Shown here piece after piece: positions 10,113-21,764 of a stretch of 64,000 nucleotides of DNA. Position 1 is the first letter of the stretch. Each line of letters starts with the position of its first letter. The notes under the pieces are model-generated. The model saw nothing but the letters and a program-made list of their open reading frames with translations. It ran no database searches and was not told the origin of the DNA. The position numbers and the translations under genes are program-made. The stretch comes from Gymnothorax reevesii (lineage: Eukaryota > Chordata > Actinopteri > Anguilliformes > Muraenidae), in assembly GCA_029721435.1 (NCBI GenBank), contig CM056583.1, forward strand, positions 76,077,120-76,141,119. The letters are read 5' to 3'.

Positions 10113-11377
10113 GATGAAACACATAGTCGAACCTCGGATTCAGGAGGAACAATGCGGTTTTCGCCCTGGTCGTGGAACACTGGACCAGCTCTATACCCTC
10201 CGCAGGGTGCTTGAGGGTGCATGGGAGTTTGCCCAACCTGTTCACATGTGTTTTGTGGACTTGGAGAAGGCATTCGACCGTGTCCCTCGTGGCATTCTGT
10301 GGGAGGTGCTTCGGGAGTATGGAGTCCGGGGCCCTCTACTAAGGGCCGTGCGGTCTCTGTATGACCGGAGCAGGAGCTTGGTTCGCATTGCCGGCAGTAA
10401 GTCAGACCTGTTCCCGGTGCATGTTGGACTCCGGCAGGGCTGCCCTTTGTCACCGGTTCTGTTCATTATTTTTATGGACAGAATTTCTAGGCGCAGCCAG
10501 GGGGCGGAGGGAGTTCGGTTTGGGGACCACAGGATCTCATCTCTGCTTTTTGCGGACTGATGTTGTCCTGTTGGCTCCCTCGAACCAGGACCTTCAGCAT
10601 GCACTGGGGCGGTTTGCAGCCGAGTGTGAAGCGGCTGGGATGAGAATCAGCACCTCCAAGTCCGAGGCCATGGTTCTCGACCGGAAAAAGGTGATATGTC
10701 CCCTCTGGGTTGGAGGAGAGTTCTTGCCTCAAGTGGAGGAGTTTAAGTATCTTGGGGTCTTGTTCACGAGTGAGGGAAGGATGGAGCGTGAGATTGACAG
10801 ACGGATCGGTGCAGCGGCAGCAGTAATGCGGTCGTTGTACCGATCTGTCGTGGTGAAGAAGGAGCTGAGCCGAAAGGCAAAGCTCTCGATTTACCAGTCA
10901 ATCTACGTTCCTACCCTCACCTATGGCCATGAACTCTGGGTCATGACCGAAAGAACGAGATCTCGGGTACAAGCGGCTGAAATGGGTTTCCTCCGCAGGG
11001 TGGTGGGCCGCTCCCTTAGAGATAGGGTGAGGAGCTCTGTCACCCGGGAGGAGCTCAGAGTAGAGCCGCTGCTCCTCCACGTCGAGAGGGGCCAGCTGGG
11101 GTGGCTCGGGCATCTTTATCGGATGCCCCCTGGACGCCTTCCTGGGAAGGTGTTCCGGGCATGCCCCACCGGGAGGAGGCCTCGGGGAAGACCCAGGACA
11201 CGCTGGAGGGACTATGTCTCTCGGCTGGCCTGGGAACGCCTCGGGATACCCCCGGAAGAACTGGAGGAAGTGTCCGGGGAGAGGGAAGTCTGGGCATCCC
11301 TGCTTAGACTGCTGCCCCCGCGACCCAGCCCCGGATAAGCGGCAGATGATGGATGATGGATGGATGGATGAAACACA
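10113..11377 (+). mobile_element. 5'-truncated Rex3-like (RTE clade) retrotransposon
   Basis: An RT-coding body with a GATG-repeat 3' tail (11345-11370), the tail type reported for fish Rex3. The direct repeat GATGAAACACA occurs at 10113-10123 and 11367-11377 and reads as a target-site duplication partly overlapping the tail. It places the 5' junction at about 10124. Only the 3' third of a full element is present, as expected for incomplete reverse transcription. The GC content is far above the flanks. The family name rests on tail and protein style; another RTE-like family is possible. Confidence 0.85.
10124..11338 (+). pseudogene. Reverse transcriptase fragment, frameshifted in catalytic motif
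   Basis: The first frame (to 10557) encodes RT fingers and palm: EEQCGFRPGRGTLDQL, FVDLEKAFDRVP, LRQGCPLSPVLF and the start of the FADD catalytic box. At 10558 a single extra T breaks the frame between the two Asp codons. The second frame resumes as DVVLLAPS and continues through FKYLGVLFTSEG, the connection region and a C-terminal RPRGRPRTRWRDYV stretch to a stop at 11338. The ATG at 10111 comes from the duplicated target, not from the element. Upstream endonuclease and RT parts are missing. The copy is dead but otherwise well preserved, so insertion was fairly recent. Confidence 0.88.
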
Positions 11378-12632
11378 ATTATGCATTATAAAGCATTTGC
11401 ATGTTCTGCCAGATAAATAAGAATGTTCCATGGATTCTGAAGTTCAAATAAAATTTTCTGAATCAGCCAAGGAACTTGCTTAGATATTGAGAAAAGACTG
11501 AATTATTCATTTTGTGCACAGACCAATGATACAATTGGGGGAGATTGCACATCTTACTGAACCAATTACATTATTGAAAGCAGAAGTCCAGCATGAAACA
11601 GACACAGCCCCATTACCCTCTTCTGATCAGATTCCAAACAACATAGAACTGATCCCTCAAATCTTGTCACATGGGAGGGTTTGGTTGTTTTGCTGGGTAC
11701 AATCCTTTATGTTCCTGGCTAAAAAATATCCACCAAATGTTTTACTTTTTACTCTTCCAGACATAATATTCTATTATAAACTCCTTAAACTTTTTTTTTT
11801 TCTCTTAGGTTTCCTTTCAGAAGGTTCAAAGGCAGAGAAAGCATTTTTTATCATAATATTGTAATACAATGTCACCTATATTCTGTATCTGCTGGTTGCA
11901 GCGCTGCACTGATATTGACATCACACTTATATTGATAAAAATATTAAATCCTAGAATGCCATGTTTTATGACCATAGCATCACATCAAAAGGAAAATATC
12001 TAGATCTTGCACATCATTTTTTTTTGCATTTCCCTATAATCAGCTGGACTTATTTGGGGTCATTGGAAACTTTGGATTCTCCACTAGGCCAGAAGTTCCC
12101 CTGGTTTGAACACAGCAGCAGCATTTTACAGACCCACATATGGGTCAGTAGGTTTTATGGAGGTAAAACATACGGGAATGGATGATGGATGGTTTATTTT
12201 TTTAACAATACAGGACAACAATCTTAGTTACTACACAGTAGAGATATAATACTAGAATTTTTCATTGAATCCTTTCATCGTTCAGGCTGTGGAAATAATA
12301 GAAATGTATGTATTTTTAAGCCAATCCCTGCCTAAAATTATGTGATAATTCGTTGAGCTCAAAAGATACAAAAGGCAATGCAGTTTTTCATTAGAGTATT
12401 TTTTATTTCTGTTTGAGATCCCTGATGGAGAGGGAAGGTCTTGAAAATCCACACAGCCTTTTATTGATTAGAGATTTCAAGGAATGAGATCTGAGACATT
12501 AGATACCAACCAATATTATCATCGTCAAAATTCAGAGCATTAAATTACCACATCATCAGCAAATAAAACCAGTTCCAACTTACAGCCAGTCTAATTCATG
12601 AGAGATCACTGGACTAAGATTTGCAATTTATG

Positions 12633-12634
<2 letters not shown>
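11378..12634. other. Intergenic, little recognised
   Basis: AT-rich sequence with no supported gene. A short ATGGATGATGGATGG at about 12177-12191 resembles the GATG tails of the Rex3-like element and could be a decayed 3' end, but nothing upstream of it was recognised. Confidence 0.45.

Positions 12635-12682
<48 letters not shown>
12635..12682. repeat. (GT)n microsatellite
   Basis: About 24 uninterrupted GT dinucleotides. Confidence 0.95.
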
Positions 12683-12683
<1 letters not shown>

Positions 12684-13729
12684 TGAGACAATAACTCCTG
12701 TGGCACTTAGACCTTTCAGCCATCCTCCTGATGTTTGGCAGCATGTATGTGAAAGAGATCTGAAATCCTACCGTAATGGTTTGCCCTTGGAACCGAGTTG
12801 ACTTGCCACCATCTTTCAAGACATTTATGATTGATTTTATACTATGGAAATCATGATTACCTGGGTTCAGGCCTCATTTGAGCGATGCTGTTACAGACTG
12901 TTATAATGCCATTTTGATCCCCTGCAAGACCTTTGTTAATGTGAATTGTTTGTTGAATTGGTAATATGGGTTAAGTAGGATTCAAAGTGAAGCCATTGTT
13001 TGTTGTTTTTTGTTTTTATTGTTTGTAAAGTTATTGTTTTTCAATGTTAATGCATTGAGGAGGATTTTGAAGGAAAGCTTGAACTTCATCTGAACTATTG
13101 ATTCATAGGGACAACTTATCATTTGTTGATCATAAAATATAGTTGGAAGAATAAAAATATAAGTTCGTTCAATCTAGTTTACCTTTCACATTTCTGGAGA
13201 AAGCAAGCTAGTTATAAAAAAAAATGTTTTTCAACAATAATGCTCTGAAACCTCAAGCTCAAAGATACATTTGTTTAGAGTTTGTTACCATTAGGAGAAT
13301 TCGTATATGAAAGGAATTCTAAGCTCAACTGATTTATTTCCAAATGAAACTTTATGTCACCAGTAATGCTTCAGAAACAAGGTATTGCTTTGCATTTACT
13401 TTTTAGTCTCCACAAATTCGTCTGTGCAGTACTGGCTTTCATTCGTTTTCTGCAGTAAGTTGCAAGTTTACTCAGTCTTATCGCTGATTGAACTGTTTTA
13501 ATGCAGAATTCACTTTGTTTCGGCTTAATAATTATTACCACATAAACTCAGTGGATTTCAAAATAAGATTTACTGTTGTGCTATGACTAACAAAAAAAAA
13601 AAAGGTATGTAACCTTATGTTACAGGACAGGTCAGCAACACCGAAAAAAAGAGTTAAAAAAAAAAACACTATTCTGCCTGTTTTTTCTTTTTTTTTTTTT
13701 CATTTACATTTATTTATGTATTATTATTT
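12683..13729. other. Intergenic, nothing recognised
   Basis: AT-rich, with short homopolymer A runs near 13591-13602 and 13656-13667 and a T run near 13688-13700. No supported gene or element. Confidence 0.5.
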
Positions 13730-14100
13730 TTTATTAGGCCTCCAAGCTGGAAGCCTATTGTTCTTCCTGGGATTATTATTTTCCAGTTTTTTGGGGGGGG
13801 AGGGGGGAAGGGGGGGGGGTTGTTTTTTTCGTCCCGAATTGCGGCCAAACAGTTACAGGCTGCTTTGACAGCTTTTGCATGTTGAGAGGAATAGTTGAAT
13901 GCTCGTTAACAGCGTGATAACCGTTACGTTCCATAACCTGGTTTTTCCGCCATTTTGGCTGAAAGGTAAAACCTTTAAACATCTTCTTCTCCAGAAAGGC
14001 TGAACAGATTGCTCTCAAATTTGACATACAGCTTTTGCTGAAATGGGGACACAAAGGTGAAGTTTCAGTAAAAAGTTTGCTGTGACCTAATTATATCCCG
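13730..14100 (+). repeat. Unclassified repeat R1, copy 1, with poly-G tract
   Basis: Shares GAATTGCGGCCAAAC, GACAGCTTTTGC (CAC in copy 2), CCGCCATTTTGG, TTTAAACATCTTCT and GATTGCTCTCAAATTTGA with the split copy at 14450-14591 plus 15715-15860, in the same order. A G-rich run occupies 13793-13819. No protein frame runs through both copies and I do not recognise the family. Confidence 0.65.
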
Positions 14101-14218
14101 TGACATCATCCATTTTAAAATTCTCAAATGGAGTGACATAAGATACTGTTCTAGATCTGGATTGACATCAGAAGAACGAATCTGCAGTTATTTCTTTAGT
14201 AATGTTGTTTATGTTTAA

Positions 14219-14307
14219 AATTGAAGCACTGATTACTAAAACCCCACAAGTCAAGTCAAGTCAAATCAAGTGTGATTTATGGGGTTTTAGTAATAGGTGC
14301 TTCAATT
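14219..14307. repeat. Strong hairpin with pentamer loop
   Basis: Arms 14219-14245 and 14281-14307 are inverted repeats of 27 bp with 2 mismatches (for example ATTACTAAAACCCC against GGGGTTTTAGTAAT). The 35-nt loop contains AAGTC pentamers. It stands between the two R1 copies. Function unknown. Confidence 0.8.
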
Positions 14308-14449
14308 GAATAACTGGCGGTCACGTGACAGAAACTTGTCACAAGAACAACGAAACTTACTCACAGACCTTGAATGGATCCAACCAATAAATCAAAATAG
14401 TGGCTCTGGACAAATAAACACAAAGGTTGTGGGGTCTTCAATATGGCAT

Positions 14450-14591
14450 TAACACAAAATTGTAATATATAGCTGTATTTTCATCCTGAATTGCGGCCAA
14501 ACCGTTACAGACAGATTTCACAGCTTTTGCCTGTTCCATGACCGCCTTTTTCTGCCATTTTGGGTCAAAGGTAAAATCTTTAAACATCTTC
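14450..14591 (+). repeat. Repeat R1, copy 2, left part
   Basis: Matches R1 copy 1 from GAATTGCGGCCAAAC up to TTTAAACATCTTC, where the solo LTR at 14592 interrupts it. The last five bases (TCTTC, 14587-14591) are the duplicated target. Confidence 0.75.
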
Positions 14592-15714
14592 TGTTGTGAT
14601 TCTGCCTTGTTGTCATGTTCATGTTCATATTCAGTGTTCATGATTTTGTCTTTTATTTATCTTTTTGGTTATTGTAATACTCAGGTTTTTAGTTCATTCA
14701 TTTCTCAGTTTCATTGCACTTGTCTCCCGTCTTGTGATCTAGTTGGTTCAGTCCGTCTAACCTGTCTGAGTGCCCACTGACTTCAGGTGAATTAAATGAA
14801 TTCCGGTGTTTAAAATATTCCTTCAATTCTCGTTTACTTCCTTTGTCTGTCTATTCTGATTACTAACAAGACTAACTTTTGTATTTTGTATCATAGTCTA
14901 CAAACACAATTAATCCATACCAACTTACTAACGAGCACTCTAGTTAAATCTGTAAAGTTGCACCGCTACTAATTTAGACTAATTCCCTCTCAGCAATCGC
15001 CCTGTTCTAATCTACGCCTCTTGCTCAGCTGTTCCTGTCTTCTCCTGCGTTTCAGCGAGATCTCTCACACGTGCTTAATTACTTTCCTGTGCTCATTATC
15101 TGTGCACTTAGAACTCTTTGACTGGAGCTGTCATAGGCTGTTTGTGTGATTCCCGTCCGTGTCTTGGCTTTCGCCAATTTTCGTGGTTAGGGTTTCCCTC
15201 ATGTGATTCTCCCGTTGTAATTAGTCTGATCCATTACACCTGATTCCTGCATAGCATGCGACTTCCCTCTCATCTATATAAGCAGTCTTTTCACAGCCAG
15301 CTCCTTGTCAAAACGTTGATCAATATTTTTTTGTGCAGAGCGCCTTGTATGCCATTGAGTATTGTTTCTCTTCTACTGGATTGTTTGACTTCAATTTTTG
15401 CCATTGCCCTTTTTGTATTGTTTTTGTCTTTCTGGATTTCTACCCATTTTTGTATGACCACGATATCTGTGTTTGGATGCCCTATGTATGACCCTTAGCT
15501 TTGTTCATCGACTACGACTTTTTGCCTATCGTTTCTGTACCTCTGCTCATCTGTCTTACTGTTTCTGACCCCTGCCTGTCTAGTCGACACTTTTTGGATT
15601 TCGTATTGTGGCTTAGCAATTCCTGTGTTTTTTGGCTTTGACTCGGACTCCATTAAAGGCATACATTTTTTAGATTTCTGTCTCTCGCGAGTGGTTCCTG
15701 AACAGTACCTCACA
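14592..15714 (+). mobile_element. Solo LTR, family A, copy 2 (1123 bp)
   Basis: Starts TGTTGTGATTCTGCC and ends CAGTACCTCACA (TG...CA), flanked by the 5-bp duplication TCTTC at 14587-14591 and 15715-15719. A TATATAAG box lies at 15275-15282 and an ATTAAA polyadenylation signal at 15652-15657, in the order expected for U3-R-U5. It inserted into repeat R1, whose two halves rejoin when it is removed. Inverted relative to copy 1 at 6443-7555. No internal coding region is attached. Confidence 0.88.
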
Positions 15715-15860
15715 TCTTCTTCACCAGAAGGGCAGAACAGATTGCTCTCAAATTTGATATACAGCTTCAGCTCAAAGGGCAAAATACAGTTTGGAAAACA
15801 GGCTGTATGCTTTCCCCACTGAAGTCAATTTAGGCTGCCTGCACACTCAGTTGTTGTTAG
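15715..15860 (+). repeat. Repeat R1, copy 2, right part
   Basis: Resumes exactly where the left part stopped: TTCACCAGAAGG, then CAGATTGCTCTCAAATTTGA and ATACAGCTT as in copy 1. The right limit is approximate. Confidence 0.7.
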
Positions 15861-16704
15861 AGGACCTTCTGAATACTGAATTCTAGTGAAATATGAAACT
15901 CCGCTGTTATTGTATGCTGTCTTTGTACAACTATACTGATGTCCGTGAATAAAAAGGAACAGTAGAAATAAGTTAACCGCCCCAATTTCAAAGAACCGCA
16001 AACTTTTCAAAACCCTAGAGGTAGCATAAAAGTGTCACTGATAAGACACATTAGGAATATGCCTTTCTTTTGGTGATGGAAAACTAGGCTCTATATAACT
16101 TCTAAATTTATTGAATCAATTAGTAAGTGAATTTAATCAGTGAGATTTAGATGTTTCGTGATATTTTAATTAATTTGGTAATTCAGTCTAACTTAAGGAA
16201 TATACACTTTTTTCTTAAGGGCATGCTACATATATAATTGGCTGTCAGTGGATAGCTCTTGCAGCAAAATTTGGGTGTTCTGTCTCAGCTAGCAATGAAG
16301 GCAAAGATTTCCTTTTGGGATTAATGAGTTTACAGAAGAGTTAGGTCCACATGTGACAATTCATAAAGATGTGGTAAAGGCTCACAATTTGCAATATTAG
16401 ATGTAACATCTTGAGTGTATTTTTAAATGTCTAGTAAGAAAACCTGGGGTCTGTGATTATTCAAAATGCCTATAAACACGAATGTCTTTGAGTTCTGTCT
16501 GACTGGCCGTGAAGAACGTTACAGAATCTGACTGGAGACTTGACGACACGCTGTTACAACATTTAGCAAACTCAAGATCACACTGTCAATTTCATTCCTC
16601 ACTAGGCAAATGGGACTGCCATGCCATATCTGGTTTACTGATACAATTAAATATTAGAATTTTTCTATTTCAGTGGAAAAACATGATAACTGAATGTCAG
16701 TATA
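15861..16704. other. Intergenic, nothing recognised
   Basis: AT-rich, no supported coding segment, RNA gene or repeat. Confidence 0.5.
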
Positions 16705-17160
16705 TACAGTGCTGTGAAAAAGTATTTGCCCCCTTCCTGATTTCTTACTTTTTTGCATATTTTTCACAGTTAAATGTTTCAGATCATCAAACAAATTTAA
16801 AATAAGACAAAGATAACCAGAGTAAATACAAAATGCAGTTTTTAAATGATGATTTAATTTATTGAGAAATTTATTTTTATTTATTATTATTTATTATCCA
16901 AACCTACCTGGCCATATGTGAAAAAGTAATTGGCCCTTAAATCATGAATTAACTGTCATTAACCACATTTTTTGAGCCCAGTTTCACTAGCCAGGCCTGA
17001 TCACTTCAGAAATCACTTAAATAGAACGTGTTTGACAAAGTGAAGTAGGCTAAAAGATCTCAAAAAGCAACACGTCATGCCGCAAACTAAAGAAATTCAA
17101 GAACCGATGAGAAACAAAGAAATTGACATCTATCAGTCTGGAAAGGGTTGCAAGGCCATT

Positions 17161-17262
17161 ATGAATTGTAATTGTAATTGTAATTGTACTTTATTTATAC
17201 AGCACTTTACAACAACCGTTCGTTGAACCAAAGTGCTTTACAATAGAATAATAAATAAAAGC

Positions 17263-17297
<35 letters not shown>

Positions 17298-17770
17298 CAA
17301 TTGAAAAAATCAAATAAAATCAAGTAGAAAATAAGCTAAAGTGTCATCATATCACTGGGTATTAAAAGCCATCCTAAATAAATATGTTTTCAAATTAGAT
17401 TTAAAAAGGCTCAGGTCAGAGATCAGGCGCATTTTTGTGGGGAGTTTATTCCAGAGCCTGGGGGCAGCTACAGAGAAGGCTCTGTCACCCCAGTGTTTAT
17501 AACGTGACCTGGGCACTTCCAACAGACGCTGGTTCGCCGACCTCAGAGCCCTATCAGACTGCCGGACAGTTAAAAGCTCAGATAAATAAGCTGGGGCAAA
17601 GCCGTTAAGAGCTTTAAAAACAAACATTAAAAGTTTAAAATCAATTCTCTGAGGGACAGGAAGCCAGTGCAGTGAGGATAAAACAGGAGTGATGTGCTCT
17701 CGTCTGTTAGTGTTAGTTAAAAGACGAGCAGCAGCATTTTGAACAAGCTGCAGGCGACCAAGAGAAGCCT
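17161..17770 (-). mobile_element. L2-like LINE 3' fragment inserted in the Tc1-like element
   Basis: On the minus strand it encodes the C-terminus of an L2-type ORF2 (NAAARLLT, SSLHWLPVPQRIDFKLL, FKALNGFAPAYLSELL, GDRAFSVAAPRLWNKLP, FKSNLKTYLF) from about 17769 to a stop near 17352. A 3' UTR follows with the L2-style TGTAAAGCACTTTGG and GTGCTGTATAAATAAA, and the (ATTACA)n tail lies at 17161-17188. Removing it restores the Tc1 reading ...GGCCATT/CTAAGGCTTTGG... A 28-base poly-A (plus strand) sits at 17267-17294. It is severely 5'-truncated and inactive. Confidence 0.88.
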
Positions 17771-18680
17771 TAGAAGGCTTTGGGGCTCCAGCGAATCACG
17801 GTGAGAGCCATTATCCATATATGGAGAAAACTTGGAACAGTGGTGAACCCCCCCAGGAGTGGCCGGCCAACCAAAATTACTCCAAGAGTGCATTGATGAC
17901 TCATTTAGGTGGTCACAAAAGAACCCAGAACAACATCTGAATAACTGCCTCACTTGCCTCAGTTAAAGTCAGTGTTCATGATTGAACAATAAGACAGAGA
18001 CTGGGCAAAAATGGCATCCATGGAAGAGTTCCAAGGCGAAAACCACTGCTGACCAAAAAGAACACAAAGGCTCATCTCACATATGCCAAAATACATCTTG
18101 ATGATCCCCAAGACTTTAGGGGAAATATTTTGAGGACTGACAAGACAAAAGTTTAACTTTTTGGAAGGTGTGTGTCTCGTTACATCTGGTGTAAAACCAG
18201 CATAGCATTTCATAAGAAGAACATCATACCAGCAGTCAAACATGGTGGTGGTGGTGCGATGGTTTGGGGCTGCTTTGCTGCTTCAGGACCTGGACGACTT
18301 GCCGTTATCGATGGAACTATGAATTCTGCTTTCTATTGGAAAAATCTGAAGGAGAATGTCCAACCATCAGTTCGTGACCTCAAGCATAAGCACACTTGGG
18401 TTATGCAGCAGGACAATTATCCAAAAGACACCAGCAAGTCCACCTCTGAATGGCTAAAAAAAACAAAATGAATATTTTGGAGTGGCCTAGTCAAAGTTCG
18501 GACTTAAATCTGCTTGAGATACTGTGGCATGACCTTAAACAGGCCGTTCCTGCTCAAAAACCCTCCATTGTGTCTGAATTAAAACAATACTGTAAAGAAG
18601 AGTGGGCTGAAATTCTTCCACAGTGATGTGAAAAACTTGTTGCCTGTTACCGCAAATGTTTAATGGCAGTTGTTGTCGTC
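17771..18680 (+). pseudogene. Tc1-like transposase remnant
   Basis: Frameshifted DDE transposase. Recognisable blocks, in order: HHGGGGAMVWG-type glycine loop (KHGGGGAMVWGCFAASGPG), MQQDNYPKDTSKSTSEWLK holding the second catalytic Asp (18412-18414; DPKH degraded to YPKD), and, after a frame change, ILEWPSQSSDLNLLEILW holding the third catalytic Glu (18516-18518). The first half of the gene lies on the other side of the L2 insertion. Several indels make it nonfunctional. Confidence 0.85.
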
Positions 18681-18930
18681 GAGGGTGGCACAACCAGTTA
18701 TTAGGATTGAGAGGGCAATTAATATTTTACACCAGGCCAGGTAGGTTTGGATAGCTTTTTCCCCTCAATAAATGAAATCATCATTTAAGAACTGCATTTT
18801 GTATTTACTTCGGTTGTCTTTGTCTAATAACATTTTTTTTCTAGATGATCTGAAGCATTTAAGTTTAAAAAGTATGCAAAAAAAAAAAAAGAAATTAGGA
18901 AGGGAGCAAATACTTTTTCACTGCACTGTA

Positions 18931-19999
18931 GATCCTAAACTGATGTCATCACAGGAAAGCAAAAGAAGCAACTGTTCCTCAAGGAAACCACATGCCAACT
19001 TTGCCCTGTTCAATGACTGCTTACACTGAGTTCTGATTTGAATGCATAAACTGAAATCTGGAACAGCAAATGCGCTACAAAGCCGAATAACTGCCTGCGG
19101 TTTTTAGTTAAGTTTGTCACCCAATGGTCCTATAACATAAGTGTTGCATCACCACTGCACCATTGTGGTTGCTGGTTGTTTGAAGCGAGGGTAATGGTGC
19201 AAACCAGGAAATTACAAAGATGTGCCCTAATAATGCCCTGAAGGAAAGCAGATGCTTTCGGGGTTATCTAATCTTACACAGGAAGCCTGTCATTCATAGA
19301 GATGGGTGGCCAGGGCTCGCAGGCCTAAGTGAACTGTGGGGTGAACGGGCCATGCAAGCAGATAACAACATGCATGGTTTTCAGGGAGGAATAAGCTAAT
19401 CTCTCACCAGGGCCAAAACAACTGATCTTACAGCACCAGTCAACCCCCTTATGATGTTAACAAGTGATTGAGGTAGGAGGGAAATCCACCCAAAAACGTG
19501 CAATATTGCAAAGAAAATCGGAGAATGCAGTTGGGTAACTGTGACCATACGGAAGTATGAATTGAAAATTGCTGAATATAAATTAAACAAAAAAGTAAAG
19601 AAAAATTAAGATGCACTAGCATTTTTATTAATGATGAAACAATAATTAAAAATGAGGTATGACTGAGATACTTCTGTTAGGTTGGAGGATGGCAGCATGC
19701 AGCTCATATCTATTTTTTGGTTTTTGAAGAATTTTGAACATTAAATTAGTTTAATTGTAATTTATTTGCAGACCATGACAATGAGAAAGATGTTCTGGTG
19801 TTTGATTCCAAATGAATTAAATTTTTTTGTCTTTGAGAAAAGTGATGTTTCAGTCTCTCTCAACAACACTTACTTCTTGGGCAAAATGTCAGCCAGTTGT
19901 GAGCTGTAGTAGAATGGCCCCGTCAATTATGTAATGAGGTAAAATACCAGTTTCATTACCATCCCATTGATCCTTCTTGGTAGTGATACTAATCCATGT
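18931..19999. other. Intergenic, nothing recognised
   Basis: No supported gene or mobile element. Confidence 0.5.
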
Positions 20000-20004
20000 T
20001 TGTG

Positions 20005-20047
<43 letters not shown>
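20000..20047. repeat. (TG)n microsatellite
   Basis: About 24 TG units with one C interruption at 20011, followed by a G-rich run. Confidence 0.95.
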
Positions 20048-20048
<1 letters not shown>

Positions 20049-20592
20049 GGGGGGAAGGGGGTGATGTTTTCTGTCCTATTCCGTTTTCTGTTCAACAGTA
20101 TGTTTAAAGCTCCTGCATTTTAGTGGGATAAAGCTTTATTTTACAGTTCAGCATTGACGAAACCGATTCAGATTAGTTTACGGATAAGAGTTGGGTTCTT
20201 CTGACTGTTACCTCAATGCTGGTAAAGATGTCCACTTCTCAGCTAAAAAATGGATGCATCTATAGAACTGAGCTGATTGCCAACGCTATAGTTACTCAGC
20301 TCAAAAAGACATCTACTGTTCTCAATAAACATCAAACCCTGATTCATCAGCCATAGATTGAGCTGCAAATCTCCCATTCCACCGCATTCCTACAGTTTTC
20401 CATTGGATTAAGGTCTGGTGACTGTGGAGGACATTATATTACAACTGCACTTAGGGTCATGTTGGTCAAACCAGGTTGAGATGATCAGTGCTTTCTGACA
20501 AGGACTGTTATCTTGCTGGAAGTAGCCATCAAAATTTAGGAAAGAATGCATATGATTAGCAACAATACTCAAGTAGGCTAGCTTTGGCACAA

Positions 20593-21764
20593 GAATAACA
20601 TAACATAACATAACATGAATGGTGAGAACAGGTCGTTCAGCTCAACTAGGCTTTCCAGTTTATACTATTGTGAATATATCACTTCAGATACTCAATGACT
20701 CAGTGGTGTCTAGCTTTAAGTCAAGCCTGCTCTTGAAAACTACTAAGGTCTGTGCCTCAACAATATGGTCAGGCAAGCTGTTCCACATCTCTTTGGGTGA
20801 AGAAATATTTCTGAATATCAGAGCTAAATTTACCTTTGGTCAGCTTCCATTTGTGACCCCGAGTTCTACTAACAACACTTGGTTGAAGGAAATAATTCAC
20901 TTCGTTAATCCCTTTAACATATTTAAAGACCTCAATCAGATCACCCCTTTGTCCCCTTTTCCTAAGACTAAAGAATTAAGGATCTTCAGCCTTTTCTCAT
21001 AGCTTTCATCTTTTATACCCGAAATTAGCTTAGTGGCTCTTCTCTGAACTTTCTCTAGAGCCTCTATATCTTTCTTAAAGTATGGTCCCAGAACTGTACA
21101 CAATACTCTAGATGTGGTCTGACGAACTCAATACTTTTGGCAATGTATCCCAGCATCCAATTTGCTTTTTTAACTGCTATGGCACAATGGCTAGAGTCTG
21201 TTAGGGTTTGGTTGACAATCGCTCCCAGATCTTTCTCTTGTGCAGCGCATTCCAGTTTAAAACCTTCCATGAAGTAATCCCGTCTATTGTTTTTATTAAC
21301 TACATGTACAACTTTACATTTTGCTACATTAAATTTCATTTGCCACATTTCTGCCCAATTCTGGATTCTATCCAAATCATTCTGAATCATGTCAGTGGAC
21401 TCTAAACTATTTGCCAAAGTTTCCAATTTAGTATCATCGGCAAATTTAACTAATCTGCTGTCAATGTTCCTATCAAGGTTATTAATGTAGATGAAGAACA
21501 GCAGGGGTCCCAACACTGATCCCTGAGGGACACTCCCCACCATACCCAGCTCAGATGAGATACCACTGACCACCACTCTTTGTTTTTTGTCCTGCATCAC
21601 AGTTTTGAATCCAATCTAGAATACCTCCTGTAACTGAAATGAAGCTCATTTTAAAAATTAGCCTCTTATGCGGTACTGTGTCAAATACTTTCTGAAAATC
21701 CAAATATATGATGTCATAAGCCCTGCTCTGGTCATAAGTCTCAGTGGCCTCTTCAAAAAGAATG
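20593..21764 (-). mobile_element. CR1-like LINE, 5'-truncated
   Basis: The 3' end (left on the map) carries a short ATAAC-unit tail (20595-20615). The coding part reads CR1-style RT with FADDTKL, then the C-terminal KANWMLGYIAKSIEF and VRPHLEYCVQFW. Sequence past the ORF matches the usual CR1 C-terminal region with stops. It stops at about 21764, inside the Tc1-like host. Confidence 0.87.
21064..21600 (-). pseudogene. CR1 reverse transcriptase fragment (178 codons open)
   Basis: Contains SVPQGSVLGPLLFFIYINNL, the catalytic KFADDTKL box with both Asp present, LDRIQNWAEMWQMKFN and KCKVVHV, QEKDLGAIV, and VRPHLEYCVQFWDHTLRK. Upstream, the frame is lost by a small indel near 21600 (WIQN precedes in another frame). 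The fingers, endonuclease and ORF1 are absent. Confidence 0.88.

Larger units (their letters stand above)
16707..18928 (+). mobile_element. Tc1-like transposon with both ends, split by an L2 insertion
   Basis: The left end CAGTGCTGTGAAAAAGTA and the right end, reverse complement CAGTGCAGTGAAAAAGTA, differ by one base and are each flanked by TA (16705-16706, 18929-18930). The inverted repeats extend some 190 bp with a second match around the inner TTTAAATGATGATTTAAT motif, the long-TIR layout of many fish Tc1 elements. The element is about 1.6 kb without the L2 fragment at 17161-17770. The transposase remnant is described separately. Confidence 0.9.

Noticed and set aside
9998..10453. 151-codon minus-strand frame
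   Set aside because: It is antisense to the Rex3-like element and crosses its insertion junction.
10898..11431. 177-codon minus-strand proline-rich frame
   Set aside because: It is antisense to the GC-rich Rex3-like RT coding region.
17959..18243. 94-codon minus-strand frame
   Set aside because: It is antisense to the Tc1-like transposase remnant.
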